Shown here piece by piece: positions 27,761 through 35,734 of a stretch of 64,000 nucleotides of DNA. This DNA is from Chitinasiproducens palmae (GTDB lineage: Bacteria; Pseudomonadota; Gammaproteobacteria; Burkholderiales; Burkholderiaceae). Numbering within the stretch: the stretch's first letter is position 1; every line of letters begins with the position of its first letter. The stretch is taken from positions 604,634-668,633 of the forward strand of contig NZ_FNLO01000001.1 of assembly GCF_900095735.1 (NCBI RefSeq), read 5' to 3'. The notes under the pieces are model-generated. The model was not told the DNA's origin. It saw nothing but the letters and a program-made list of their open reading frames with translations, and searched no databases. The position numbers were made by a program, and so were the translations under genes.

Positions 27761-28201
27761 TTACTGTCCGATGGTCAGCGTCTTCAGCATCAGCGTCTTC
27801 GCGGTGTTGAGCGTCTCGACGTTCGCTTGATAGGAACGTGCCGCCGAGATCATGTTGACCATCTCGTTGACCGGATTGACGTTCGGCATCGTCACGTAGC
27901 CACGCTCGTCGGCGGCGGCGTTCGACGGATCGTAGACGGTCTTCATCGGCGAACTGTCCTCGACCACGCCCGTCACCGAAACGCCGCCGATCTGGTTGGC
28001 GGCGGCCGCCACGCCCGCGCCGCGTACCGCGCCGGCGAGCGGCTTCACCGCGAAGGTGACCTGCTTCGCGCGATAGGCCTGCCCGTCCGGACCGGCCACG
28101 CTGTTCGCATTGGCCAGGTTGCTGGCCGTCACGTTCAGGCGCTGCGACTCCGCGGACATCGCCGAACCGGCCACCGCAAAGATGTTCATCATCGAGGTCA
28201 T
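27761..28201 (-). CDS. flgC: Flagellar proximal rod protein FlgC
   Basis: FlgC is a proximal rod subunit. The 146-residue protein begins '[20 protein letters not shown]' and '[20 protein letters not shown]', and ends '[20 protein letters not shown]', the typical FlgC pattern. It lies between flgD and flgB. Confidence 0.97.
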   Translation of the reverse strand: MTSMMNIFAVAGSAMSAESQRLNVTASNLANANSVAGPDGQAYRAKQVTFAVKPLAGAVRGAGVAAAANQIGGVSVTGVVEDSSPMKTVYDPSNAAADERGYVTMPNVNPVNEMVNMISAARSYQANVETLNTAKTLMLKTLTIGQ

Positions 28202-28298
28202 CGCGACACTCCGTTGCAGCGCACGGCCGGGCCGCGCGCGAAATTGCGTACTGTCCGAGTGAGTGCGGTCCGAGTAAGTACGGTCCGGGCCGCTCGCA

Positions 28299-28784
28299 TC
28301 AGCCGTTGCCCAGCGCGGCGAGCATGGTCTTGATCTGCTGGCTCACCACCGTCATGCCGGTCTGGTAATGCAGTGCGTTGTCCGCGAAGTTCACGCGTTC
28401 GGCATCCAGCTCGACCGTGTTACCGTCGAGGCTCGACTGCGCCGGCGTGCGGTATTGCGGCGTGCCGTAGCGTGCGCTCGCCGCGGTCGCCAGGCCGGCC
28501 AGATGCGCGCCGCTGGTCGCGCTCATCGCGAGCACCGCCGGCTGCACGGCACCGTTCTGCGACGCGGCCAGCGGCAGCCTGCCGGCGCTGCCACCCGCCA
28601 CGCCGGCGCCCTCGTCCTGCGCGCCGCCCAGCGCCCGGCCAAGCGACGCGGCGAAATCGACATCGCGCGACTTGTAGCCGGGCGTGTCGACGTTCGCGAT
28701 GTTCGATGACAGCAGTTCCTGCCGATACGCGCGCAGGTTCAAGGCTTCGCGTCCGAAACGCAGCTCGGCGTCCAGCTTGTCCAA
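28299..28784 (-). CDS. flgB: Flagellar proximal rod protein FlgB
   Basis: FlgB is the first proximal rod protein and the first gene of the flgBCDEFGHIJ(KL) operon. The start '[20 protein letters not shown]' and rod motif '[20 protein letters not shown]' are clear, and the end '[20 protein letters not shown]' is conserved. The 146-bp gap to the divergent flgA must contain the operon promoter. A Ser/Ala/Gly-rich insert (residues about 55-95) makes it longer (161) than the enteric form (138). Confidence 0.97.
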   Translation of the reverse strand: MDKLDAELRFGREALNLRAYRQELLSSNIANVDTPGYKSRDVDFAASLGRALGGAQDEGAGVAGGSAGRLPLAASQNGAVQPAVLAMSATSGAHLAGLATAASARYGTPQYRTPAQSSLDGNTVELDAERVNFADNALHYQTGMTVVSQQIKTMLAALGNG

Positions 28785-28990
28785 TGCTCGTGCTCCCAGG
28801 TGCGCGCCGCCGGCCCGCGGGCTGGCGAGACGCTAGACGGTCTATTTCCGATGCCAGCAGATGGTAGCGGCCCGGCCTCGGGCGCAATGCGGCGATTAGA
28901 GGGGAGATGCAGGGCCACTTCAGGTGATCCATGGGCCGCTCGCGGCCTAGAATGCAGGCTCGGCATGGATTGACGATGGAGCGGCAAGGC

Positions 28991-29743
28991 ATGGCAGAGG
29001 CAGGCAGGCACGACGACACGGGCCATACGGCGCCGGTCCGGCGCGCACGCATGGCGGCTGCCTGCGTCATGGCATGGCTGGCGCTGGCGCCAGGAGTGTG
29101 TGCGGCGCAAGCGGGCGCCGAGCGACAGGATCCGGAAGCGATCCGCGCGACAGCCGAAGCCTTTGCCCGCGAGCAGGCGGCCGGATTGCCGGGCCGCGTC
29201 GAGGTCGCGATCACCGCGCCGGCGCCGCGCGGCCTCGCGGCCTGCGCGTCGCTCGAACCGTTCCTGCCGCCCGGCGGCCGTCTGTGGGGACGCGCGACAA
29301 TCGGCGTGCGCTGTCTGGGGCCGCGACCGTGGACCGTCTACCTGCAGGCGCGCGTGTCCGTCACGGGTACCTATTACGTCGCGGCACGTAACATCGAGCC
29401 TGGCGAAACGCTCAGTGCGGCGGACCTGACACCGCGTGACGGCGACCTGACACTGTTGCCGGTGTCGGTCCTCACCGACCCCGCACAGGCAATCGGCGGC
29501 GTGGCGTCGAACCGGATCAATGCCGGCCTGCCGGTGCGGGGCGACCTGGTGCGCGCGGCACTGGCGGTGCGCGCGGGTCAGCCGGTCCGGCTGGTTGCCG
29601 AGGGCCCCGGCTTCGCCATCACCGCCGAGGGCAGCGCGCTTGGCAATGCGTCGGCCGGCCAGCCGGTCCGGGTCCGCACCGAATCCGGCACGGTCGTGAG
29701 CGGTCGGGCGCGGGAAGACGGCTCCGTCGACGTGAGCCGATAA
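28991..29743 (+). CDS. flgA: Flagellar P-ring assembly chaperone FlgA
   Basis: FlgA is a periplasmic chaperone for P-ring (FlgI) assembly. A signal peptide is visible ('AAACVMAWLALAPGVCAAQA'). The C-terminal SAF-like domain contains 'YYVAARNIEPGETLSAADLT' and 'AVRAGQPVRLVAEGPGFAIT', ending 'GRAREDGSVDVSR'. I chose ATG 28991, preceded by GGAG at 28978-28981; in-frame ATGs at 28931, 28952 and 28976 are alternatives. It is divergent from flgB, as usual. Confidence 0.92.
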   Translation: MAEAGRHDDTGHTAPVRRARMAAACVMAWLALAPGVCAAQAGAERQDPEAIRATAEAFAREQAAGLPGRVEVAITAPAPRGLAACASLEPFLPPGGRLWGRATIGVRCLGPRPWTVYLQARVSVTGTYYVAARNIEPGETLSAADLTPRDGDLTLLPVSVLTDPAQAIGGVASNRINAGLPVRGDLVRAALAVRAGQPVRLVAEGPGFAITAEGSALGNASAGQPVRVRTESGTVVSGRAREDGSVDVSR

Positions 29744-29831
29744 TAGGCGTGGGCCGGCCGTGGGTCCGACGTGGGAGGCCGCGCCGGCGGCTACCGACCG
29801 ACCGCGTTGGCGGCGCTGGCACGCAATGCGC

Positions 29832-29858
29832 TAAAGTTTCACCGGCGCCTGCCGTTAA
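29832..29858 (+). promoter_or_regulatory. Sigma-28 (FliA) promoter of flgM-flgN
   Basis: TAAAGTTT (29832-29839), an 11-nt spacer and GCCGTTAA (29851-29858) match the enteric sigma-28 consensus TAAAGTTT-N11-GCCGATAA at 15 of 16 positions. It lies about 30 bases before the flgM start, so flgMN can be driven by FliA itself, giving the usual feedback. Confidence 0.9.
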
Positions 29859-29888
29859 GCCTGGAAAACACCGAGACATCCTGTGAGC

Positions 29889-30242
29889 ATGGACGTTAGC
29901 AAAACCCTGTCGAAAGCCCCGCTGAGCAACCGGTCCTCCGTCGCTGACGTCAAGACCGGTCAGGCGTCGAACGTCGCCAGCGGCAGCGCAGCGAGTGCGG
30001 CCACCACGGCCGGCACGGTCTCCGCGCCCACCACCGCCGGCGGCGATGCGGTGCAGCTCTCGACGACCTCCGCGTCGTTGCGTGCTTCCGCCGTCGATTC
30101 GAGCCGCGACATCGATACGGAACGGGTCGCGCAGATCCGGGCCGCGATTGCCGACGGCACGTTGTCGGTGAACCCGGCGAAGATCGCCGACGGTCTGATC
30201 GATACGGTACGCGACCTGCTGGGCAACAGCAGCCGCGCCTGA
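29889..30242 (+). CDS. flgM: Anti-sigma-28 factor FlgM
   Basis: FlgM binds FliA in the cytoplasm until the hook is complete and is then exported. The 117-residue product has a disordered Ser/Thr/Ala N-terminal half and the conserved FliA-binding helices in the C-terminus: 'DTERVAQIRAAIADGTLSVN' and 'PAKIADGLIDTVRDLLG'. A GTG six bases upstream (29883) is a possible start. It has its own sigma-28 promoter and is followed by flgN. Confidence 0.95.
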   Translation: MDVSKTLSKAPLSNRSSVADVKTGQASNVASGSAASAATTAGTVSAPTTAGGDAVQLSTTSASLRASAVDSSRDIDTERVAQIRAAIADGTLSVNPAKIADGLIDTVRDLLGNSSRA

Positions 30243-30276
30243 CGTCGGGTCGCAACGCAAGACCGACGACGATCCG

Positions 30277-30753
30277 ATGAGCGACGCCCCGCAATCCACC
30301 GTCGCGCCGGCAGGCGCCGCGCTTGGCGCATGGCTGAGCGCCGAGCGCGAAGCGCTGGAAGCGATCCTCGCGTCGCTGATCGACGAGCAACAGGCGCTGG
30401 CGCGCGGTGGCGACGCGATGGCGGCGCTGCCGGACGCGTTGCGCCGCAAGCAGTCGGCCGCCGAGACCTTGCGCGCACTCGATGCAGCGTTGCCCGCGCG
30501 CCTGGGCGTGGCGGCGGACGGGTTGCCCGCCGCGTTCAAACGTGCCCTCGACGCCGACCCTGGGTTGGCCGCGCAATGGTCAGAAGTCAGCGCGCTGGCC
30601 GCGCGTGCGCGTGCCGAGAACGACGGCAATGGCCGCCTCGTGACGACGCGTCTGCATTACAACCGTGCCGCCCTGGACGCACTGCTCGCCGGCCGCGACG
30701 GCGATACGCCGTCGCCGGTGTATGGCGCGAACGGGCGTCTGGTGCCGCGCTGA
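30277..30753 (+). CDS. flgN: Flagellar export chaperone FlgN for FlgK and FlgL
   Basis: FlgN is a cytoplasmic chaperone of the hook-associated proteins. The 158-residue product is helical, starts 'MSDAPQSTVAPAGAALGAWL', and has a FlgN core 'EREALEAILASLIDEQQALA' and 'RLHYNRAALDALLAG', ending in a 'VYGANGRLVPR' tail resembling FlgN of related bacteria. Position after flgM supports the call. Confidence 0.92.
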   Translation: MSDAPQSTVAPAGAALGAWLSAEREALEAILASLIDEQQALARGGDAMAALPDALRRKQSAAETLRALDAALPARLGVAADGLPAAFKRALDADPGLAAQWSEVSALAARARAENDGNGRLVTTRLHYNRAALDALLAGRDGDTPSPVYGANGRLVPR

Positions 30754-30882
30754 CGCGCTCTCGCGCCGCGCCGTGCTGACTTTTCGATACTGTCAGACGT
30801 AGCCGGGTCGGAGGTTGCCGGTTGCCGGTCGCATGCATCCGTGATCTCGACTGGCACCCGTCACCGGCCGCTCGCCACCCCG

Positions 30883-30915
30883 CTCACCGGCCTCTCACCG
30901 GCCTCTCACCGGCCT
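30883..30915. repeat. 11-bp tandem repeat (three units)
   Basis: Three perfect copies of CTCACCGGCCT lie in the 252-bp gap between flgN and the convergent LysR-type gene. No terminator hairpin with a T-run was seen in this gap. Confidence 0.9.
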
Positions 30916-31005
30916 CTCGTCACACGGCTGCGCCGCGCTCCCGCGCTCAACTGCGACACTGTCTGCCCGCCGGACCGCCCCGCAAGCCAGGCGCCATCGC
31001 GCGGC

Positions 31006-31968
31006 TCAGCCCGTCGTCGGCTCATCGAGCAACAAGGCGCGGGCGGCATCCGCCTCCGCACGCAGGAACCCCCACAACTCGCTCATCCGGCGCAAGCGCC
31101 GCTGCTCTTCCACGCAGTACAGCCAGAACGTTCGCGTGACTGACAGTGCGTCGGGGAGCACGACCTGCAGCGCTGGATCATCGCGCGCCAGGAAACATGG
31201 CAGGATGCCCATCGCCTCGCCGCTGCGCACTGCCTGATGCTGTGCGATGACGCTGGTGCTGCGCCAGACCACCTGCGCACCCGGCACCGCGTGTTCGAGA
31301 TACAGCAGCTCCTGGCTGAAGGCGAGGCCTTCGACGTAACTGACGAAGCGGTGCCCTGCGAGATCGGCAACGCCGCGGATCGGCGCATGGCGCTGCAGAT
31401 ATGCCGGGGTCGCGTATAGCTTGAGCCGGTAGTCGGTCAACTTGGTGCAGATATAGGGACCCCGCGCGGGCCGCTCGATGGTGACCGCCAGATCGGCCTC
31501 GCGCTTCGACAGGCTGACGAAATGCGGGACCGCGATCAGCTCGACGTTGATCAATGGATGGTTGGCCTGGAATCGCGCCAGCCGCGGCGCCAGGAACGAG
31601 GCGCCGAATCCCTCGGTGGCGGCCACCCGCAATTGGCCGGAGAGCGCCTGCCCGCTGTTGGCCAGCCGTTCGTAAGCCGAGCCGACCGTGCTCTCGATCG
31701 CGTCGGCATAGGCCATCAGGCGCTGGCCCTCGCCGGTCAGTACGAAGCCGTCGGCGCGCGACTTGTCGAACAGCAAGGTGCCGAGCGCGGCTTCCAGCGC
31801 GCGGATCCGGCGCGCGACCGTCGTGTAGTCAACGCCAAGCCGCCGTGCCGCCGCAGTGGCCCGCCCCACCCGCGCCACTTCAAGAAAGTAGCGCAGATCG
31901 TCCCAGTCCAGCCGCTCGGGCACGGCCTCGGTCGAGCGCGGGGTCGCAGCCTCCGTGTGTTTTTGCAT
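31006..31968 (-). CDS. LysR-family transcriptional regulator, probable regulator of mmsAB
   Basis: The 320-residue protein has the LysR winged helix-turn-helix at residues 20-80 ('LRYFLEVARVGRATAAARRL', 'GVDYTTVARRIRALEAALGT'). A LysR substrate-binding domain follows. It is divergent from mmsA and mmsB, the classic arrangement for a LysR activator of its neighbours, so control of valine/3-hydroxyisobutyrate catabolism is inferred; the inducer is unknown. ATG at 31968 gives a 20-residue leader before the HTH, which is slightly long. Confidence 0.88.
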   Translation of the reverse strand: MQKHTEAATPRSTEAVPERLDWDDLRYFLEVARVGRATAAARRLGVDYTTVARRIRALEAALGTLLFDKSRADGFVLTGEGQRLMAYADAIESTVGSAYERLANSGQALSGQLRVAATEGFGASFLAPRLARFQANHPLINVELIAVPHFVSLSKREADLAVTIERPARGPYICTKLTDYRLKLYATPAYLQRHAPIRGVADLAGHRFVSYVEGLAFSQELLYLEHAVPGAQVVWRSTSVIAQHQAVRSGEAMGILPCFLARDDPALQVVLPDALSVTRTFWLYCVEEQRRLRRMSELWGFLRAEADAARALLLDEPTTG

Positions 31969-32551
31969 ATCGAACCGGTGAATTTGCCGGTGGTTGGGGC
32001 CTGTCCGCCTGACTATACTCAGCCGTAAGAAGCCCGCCTACGCGCGAAAACGCCTAGCGTGCGGCCGTTTCGACGCAGCCCGGCACGATGCCGACGTGCT
32101 GCGCGCCAGGAGACACGAGTGGCGTTCGCACACGATCCCGATTGCCTTCCGCCAGCGGTACGGAGCCCGGGCTGCCCTGCCCCTTGCCTGTTACCGTGCT
32201 CATCGCGGTCGCCACTGGCGAGGTCACTGGCGGGGTCACTGGCGGGGTCACTGAGGGGGCCACTGACGGGGCCATGGGTGCGACCATCACCGCGACGCGC
32301 AGCGGTCTCCCGTGCGCCGCGACGACGCCGCATGCGCGGTGCGTCGACTGCCGCGCCGCCACCGCGACGCCACAGCCCCTTCCTGCGGTCGCCTGCATCG
32401 ACGTTCTCCCTCATTGCCAGTTCCGTTGCCGCTTCGGCGCCGCGCGCCACCCGTCGCGTACCGGCGTCGGCTTGCCGCCACGCACAGCCACGCCCACTAC
32501 CGCGCCCCCTTCGCTATTCCGATCCCTTTGCGCCTTCCACCGGAGATTGCC
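31969..32551. other. 583-bp divergent region between the LysR gene and mmsA
   Basis: No convincing gene is present. A TATACT hexamer lies at 32014-32019 without a good -35 partner. The centre holds a 12-bp G-rich tandem array (32213-32272). The region just before mmsA has a clear ribosome-binding site (CGGAG, about 32541). LysR-type T-N11-A sites could not be singled out. Confidence 0.5.
32213..32272. repeat. 12-bp G-rich tandem array, five units
   Basis: Units CACTGGCGAGGT, CACTGGCGGGGT (two), CACTGAGGGGGC and CACTGACGGGGC follow directly. Four runs of four or more G with loops of 7-8 nt give quadruplex potential upstream of mmsA. Confidence 0.92.
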
Positions 32552-34165
32552 ATGCCACTCGACGCCCCTGACGCAAGCACTCGATCCGACCCGCGCGACG
32601 CGCCGGCCGCGTCGCGTACCGCCCGCCTGCTGATCGACGGTCAATTCATCGAGTCGCGCAGCGATCGCTGGCGCGACATCGTCAATCCCGCCACGCAAGC
32701 GGTGGTCGGTCGGGTACCGTTCGCGACCGGCGACGAGCTCGATGCCGCGATCGGCGCCGCAGCCCGCGCGTTTCCTGCCTGGCGAAACACACCGATTGCC
32801 ACCCGCATGCGGATCATGCTTCGCATGCAGGCACTGATCCGGGCGCAACTGAAACCGATCGCCGCGTTGTTGAGCGCCGAGCAAGGCAAGACGCTGGCCG
32901 ATGCCGAGGACGATATCGTCCGCGGTCTGGAGGTGGTCGAACATGCCTGCTCGATCGGCACATTGCAGATGGGCGAATTCGTCGAGGACGTCGCGGCGGG
33001 TGTCGACACCTACACCCTGTTGCAGCCGCTCGGCGTTTGCGCGGGCATCACGCCGTTCAATTTTCCCGCGATGATCCCGCTGTGGATGTTTCCGATGGCC
33101 ATCGCCTGCGGCAACACCTTCGTCCTCAAGCCGTCCGAGCAGGATCCGCTGTCGACGATGGCACTGGTCGAGCTGGCGGTGGAGGCCGGAGTCCCGCCCG
33201 GCGTACTGAATGTCGTGCACGGCGGCCGCGAAGCGGTCGACACGCTCTGCACCGACCCGCGCATACGCGCGGTATCGTTCGTGGGCTCGACGGCGGTTGG
33301 CCGGCATGTGCACGCGCTCGCCAGCCAGCACGGCAAACGGGTGCAGGCGATGATGGGCGCCAAGAATCACGCCGTGGTGATGCCCGACGCGAACCGTGAA
33401 GCCGCACTCAACGCCCTGGTCGGCGCGGCATTCGGGGCAGCCGGGCAGCGTTGCATGGCGACGTCGGTCGTGGTCTTCGTCGGCGCCGCCAACGCATGGC
33501 TCGACGATTTCGTGGCGCGCGCCCGCGGCCTCAAGATCGGCCCCGGAGACGCGCCCGGCAGCGACCTCGGCCCGGTGATTTCGGTCGCCGCGCGCGAACG
33601 CATCGAAGGGTTGATCGCCGAAGGCGTGGCGGCCGGCGCAACATTGTGTCTGGACGGTCGCGGCATCGCGGTGCCCGGCTTCGAGCACGGCAATTTCATC
33701 GGACCGACCGTGCTGAGCGACGTCGATTGCGAGATGAGCGTCTACCGTACCGAAATCTTTGGCCCGGTCGCTGTCGTGATGAGCGTCGATACGCTGGACG
33801 ACGCGATCGCGCTGATCAATCGGAATCCGATGGGCAACGGCGTCGGCATCTTCACCCGCAGTGGCGCAACGGCGCGCCGCTTCCAGCACGAAATCGACGT
33901 CGGGCAGGTCGGCATCAACATTCCGATCCCGGTTCCGGTGCCGTTCTTCAGCTTCACCGGATCGCGCGGGTCCAAGCTCGGCGACCTCGGCCCCTACGGC
34001 AAGCAGGCGGTGCAGTTCTACACGCAGACCAAGACGGTCACCTCGCGCTGGTTCGACGAGCCGGACGACGCCTGCGCCGCCAGCGCTAACCAAGCGAGCG
34101 AAACCTCCATTCGCGCTGGAGACGCCGCACGGCACCCGATCAACACCACGATCTCGCTCGGTTGA
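32552..34165 (+). CDS. mmsA: CoA-acylating methylmalonate-semialdehyde dehydrogenase MmsA
   Basis: MmsA oxidises methylmalonate semialdehyde (and malonate semialdehyde) to propionyl-CoA or acetyl-CoA in valine breakdown. The start 'ARLLIDGQFIESRSDRWRDI' (after a 25-residue leader), 'PLGVCAGITPFNFPAMIPLW', 'MGAKNHAVVMPDANREAALN' and the catalytic Cys in 'FGAAGQRCMATSVVVFVG' are diagnostic. The ATG at 32552 has a GGAG site. The C-terminus keeps the family end 'NTTISLG', but about 20 Ala/Ser/Arg-rich residues separate it from 'SRWFDEP', an unusual insert. Product is 537 residues. Confidence 0.94.
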   Translation: MPLDAPDASTRSDPRDAPAASRTARLLIDGQFIESRSDRWRDIVNPATQAVVGRVPFATGDELDAAIGAAARAFPAWRNTPIATRMRIMLRMQALIRAQLKPIAALLSAEQGKTLADAEDDIVRGLEVVEHACSIGTLQMGEFVEDVAAGVDTYTLLQPLGVCAGITPFNFPAMIPLWMFPMAIACGNTFVLKPSEQDPLSTMALVELAVEAGVPPGVLNVVHGGREAVDTLCTDPRIRAVSFVGSTAVGRHVHALASQHGKRVQAMMGAKNHAVVMPDANREAALNALVGAAFGAAGQRCMATSVVVFVGAANAWLDDFVARARGLKIGPGDAPGSDLGPVISVAARERIEGLIAEGVAAGATLCLDGRGIAVPGFEHGNFIGPTVLSDVDCEMSVYRTEIFGPVAVVMSVDTLDDAIALINRNPMGNGVGIFTRSGATARRFQHEIDVGQVGINIPIPVPVPFFSFTGSRGSKLGDLGPYGKQAVQFYTQTKTVTSRWFDEPDDACAASANQASETSIRAGDAARHPINTTISLG

Positions 34166-34232
34166 GCGCCCCACTCCTGCCACTCCTGCCACCCTTCCCG
34201 CCCGGCCCACCCGGGTGCAATGGAGTCATCTC

Positions 34233-35120
34233 ATGCAAATCGCTTTCATCGGGCTGGGCAACATGGGCGCGCCGATGGCGGCCAATCTGCTGGCTGCCGG
34301 CCATGCCCTGCGGGTCTGCGACCTCAGCGAGGCGGCCATCGACGCCGCATGCGCGCAAGGCGCGACGCGCGCCGCCAATCCGGCCGACGCGGCGAGCGAT
34401 GCCGAACTGGTGATGACGATGCTGCCGGCGGCAGCGCACGTGCGCGCGGTCTACCAGGGCGAGCACGGCGTGCTGGCGAGCGTCCCGGCCGGGATACCGC
34501 TGATCGACTCCAGCACGATCGACCCCGCGACGGTGGCCGCCTTGGCCGATGCCGCCGCCCGTCAGGGCAATCCGTTTGTCGACGCACCGGTCTCCGGCGG
34601 CACCGTCGGCGCCCAGGCCGGCACCCTGACCTTCATGGTGGGCGCCGATCCGGCCTTGCTCGAGCGGATCGCGCCGGTGCTCGCTCAGATGGGACGCAAC
34701 GTGGTGCGCTGCGGCGACACCGGCACCGGACAGGTCGCAAAGCTGTGCAACAACCTGCTGCTCGGCATCTCGATGATCGGCGTCGCCGAGGCAATGAGCC
34801 TGGGCGAGGCGCTTGGCATCGACGCACAGGTGCTGGCCGGCATCATCAACACCTCCACCGGCCGCTGCTGGAGCGCCGAGGTGTGCAACCCGGTGCCCGG
34901 CATCGTCGCCAATGCACCGGCATCGCGCGCATATCGCGGCGGCTTCGGCGTCGACCTGATGCTCAAGGATCTCGGCCTGGCGGTGGACGCCGCTCGCGCC
35001 GCGCGGCTCGCCCTGCCCCTGGGCGCACTTGCCGAACAGACCTACCGGCGGAGCAGCCGCCACGGCGATGGCAGTCTCGATTTCTCGTCGGTGATCCGGC
35101 AGTACGGCGATGCCGGCTGA
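34233..35120 (+). CDS. mmsB: 3-hydroxyisobutyrate dehydrogenase MmsB
   Basis: MmsB is an NAD-dependent oxidation of 3-hydroxyisobutyrate to methylmalonate semialdehyde, the step before MmsA. The N-terminus has the dinucleotide fold 'MQIAFIGLGNMGAPMAANLL'. 'FVDAPVSGGTVGAQAGTLTF' and the catalytic Lys in 'GTGQVAKLCNNLLLGISMIG' are conserved, and 'GFGVDLMLKDLGLA' follows. ATG 34233 is preceded by GGAG. It lies 67 bases after mmsA and is probably co-transcribed. Product is 295 residues. Confidence 0.95.
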   Translation: MQIAFIGLGNMGAPMAANLLAAGHALRVCDLSEAAIDAACAQGATRAANPADAASDAELVMTMLPAAAHVRAVYQGEHGVLASVPAGIPLIDSSTIDPATVAALADAAARQGNPFVDAPVSGGTVGAQAGTLTFMVGADPALLERIAPVLAQMGRNVVRCGDTGTGQVAKLCNNLLLGISMIGVAEAMSLGEALGIDAQVLAGIINTSTGRCWSAEVCNPVPGIVANAPASRAYRGGFGVDLMLKDLGLAVDAARAARLALPLGALAEQTYRRSSRHGDGSLDFSSVIRQYGDAG

Positions 35121-35228
35121 CAGACGACTGCGCCGTGCTGATATGGCGGGTGTGGCGGGCGTCCGCGCGCGGCGAAACAGGCGCGACGCATGCAGTCGCC
35201 AACGAAGCAGATCGGGACGAATCGGCGA

Positions 35229-35365
35229 CAGATCGTGGCTGACGCGCTTGCCGGTGTCGCGGCCACCCAGTCCGTCGACACGTCATGTGCCGTGCTCGTC
35301 CACCTCGTGAATAGGAGTTGCCCGGCGTCGCGCTCAGTCAGATTGGACGCGCGCCCATGGTTGGC
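35229..35365 (-). pseudogene. Frameshifted remnant of the LRR-NEL effector 3' end
   Basis: Positions 35229-35348 align with 37940-38060 (3' end of the LRR-NEL gene), in the same orientation, with only a one-base difference in spacing; by eye about 70% of bases agree. On the minus strand one frame gives 'GRASNLTERDAGQLL', matching 'GRVSNPTERESGQML' of the intact protein. After a one-base shift the next frame gives 'IHEVDEH', matching 'IHEADEH', followed soon by a stop. This is a broken paralogue tail, not a gene. Confidence 0.75.
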
Positions 35366-35611
35366 CGGAATGAGCGCAGGCTGATACTGACGCGCAGCGA
35401 GCTCGGGGTGCGTCGATGGCATCGGGGGTCCGCGGAATCGGCGCGCTGTGCTGTGTAAAGATTCTTCAAGGCGCTGCCAGCGAGCTACAACAACGTGCAA
35501 CTGATCAGCTGGCGTCGCCGGTTGCCAGCGTCCTGAGCTGGCGACCGACGCCCGAAAGGTTCGGATGGCCTGAAAGAACCTTGGCAGCGGCAGTATAAAA
35601 GTGCACTTTCA

Positions 35612-35631
35612 AACCGGCACAAAAGCCGGTT
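35612..35631. promoter_or_regulatory. Perfect 7-bp inverted repeat upstream of fic
   Basis: AACCGGC (35612-35618) and GCCGGTT (35625-35631) flank the 6-nt loop ACAAAA. It is just downstream of a TATAAA element (about 35594) and about 100 bases before the likely fic start, so it may be an operator. It could also be a hairpin terminator, but no T-run follows. Confidence 0.5.
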
Positions 35632-35734
35632 CCCATTCTATGGATTCACGTCGTATGGCCATGAATTGTATGAAAAACATTTAGTTTTTATCCGGCAATC
35701 CATCCGGTACGCCGTCGCCGTGCATACGACGAGC

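Larger units (their letters stand above)
35121..35734. other. 614-bp region between mmsB and the fic gene; GC drops here
   Basis: The first part holds a decayed copy of the 3' end of the LRR-NEL gene (35229-35348). From about 35580 the sequence becomes visibly AT-richer ('gcagtataaaagtgcact') and contains a perfect inverted repeat (35612-35631). The junction between high-GC core and lower-GC island is probably in this region. Confidence 0.6.

Noticed and set aside
28841-28850. CGGAAATAGA on the minus strand upstream of flgB as a possible FlhDC half-site
   Set aside because: Only a partial match to the enteric consensus and no second half-site at the proper distance; too weak to annotate.
35110-35384. 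Small plus-strand frames downstream of mmsB
   Set aside because: They lie opposite the decayed NEL-tail remnant and have no start signal or family similarity.
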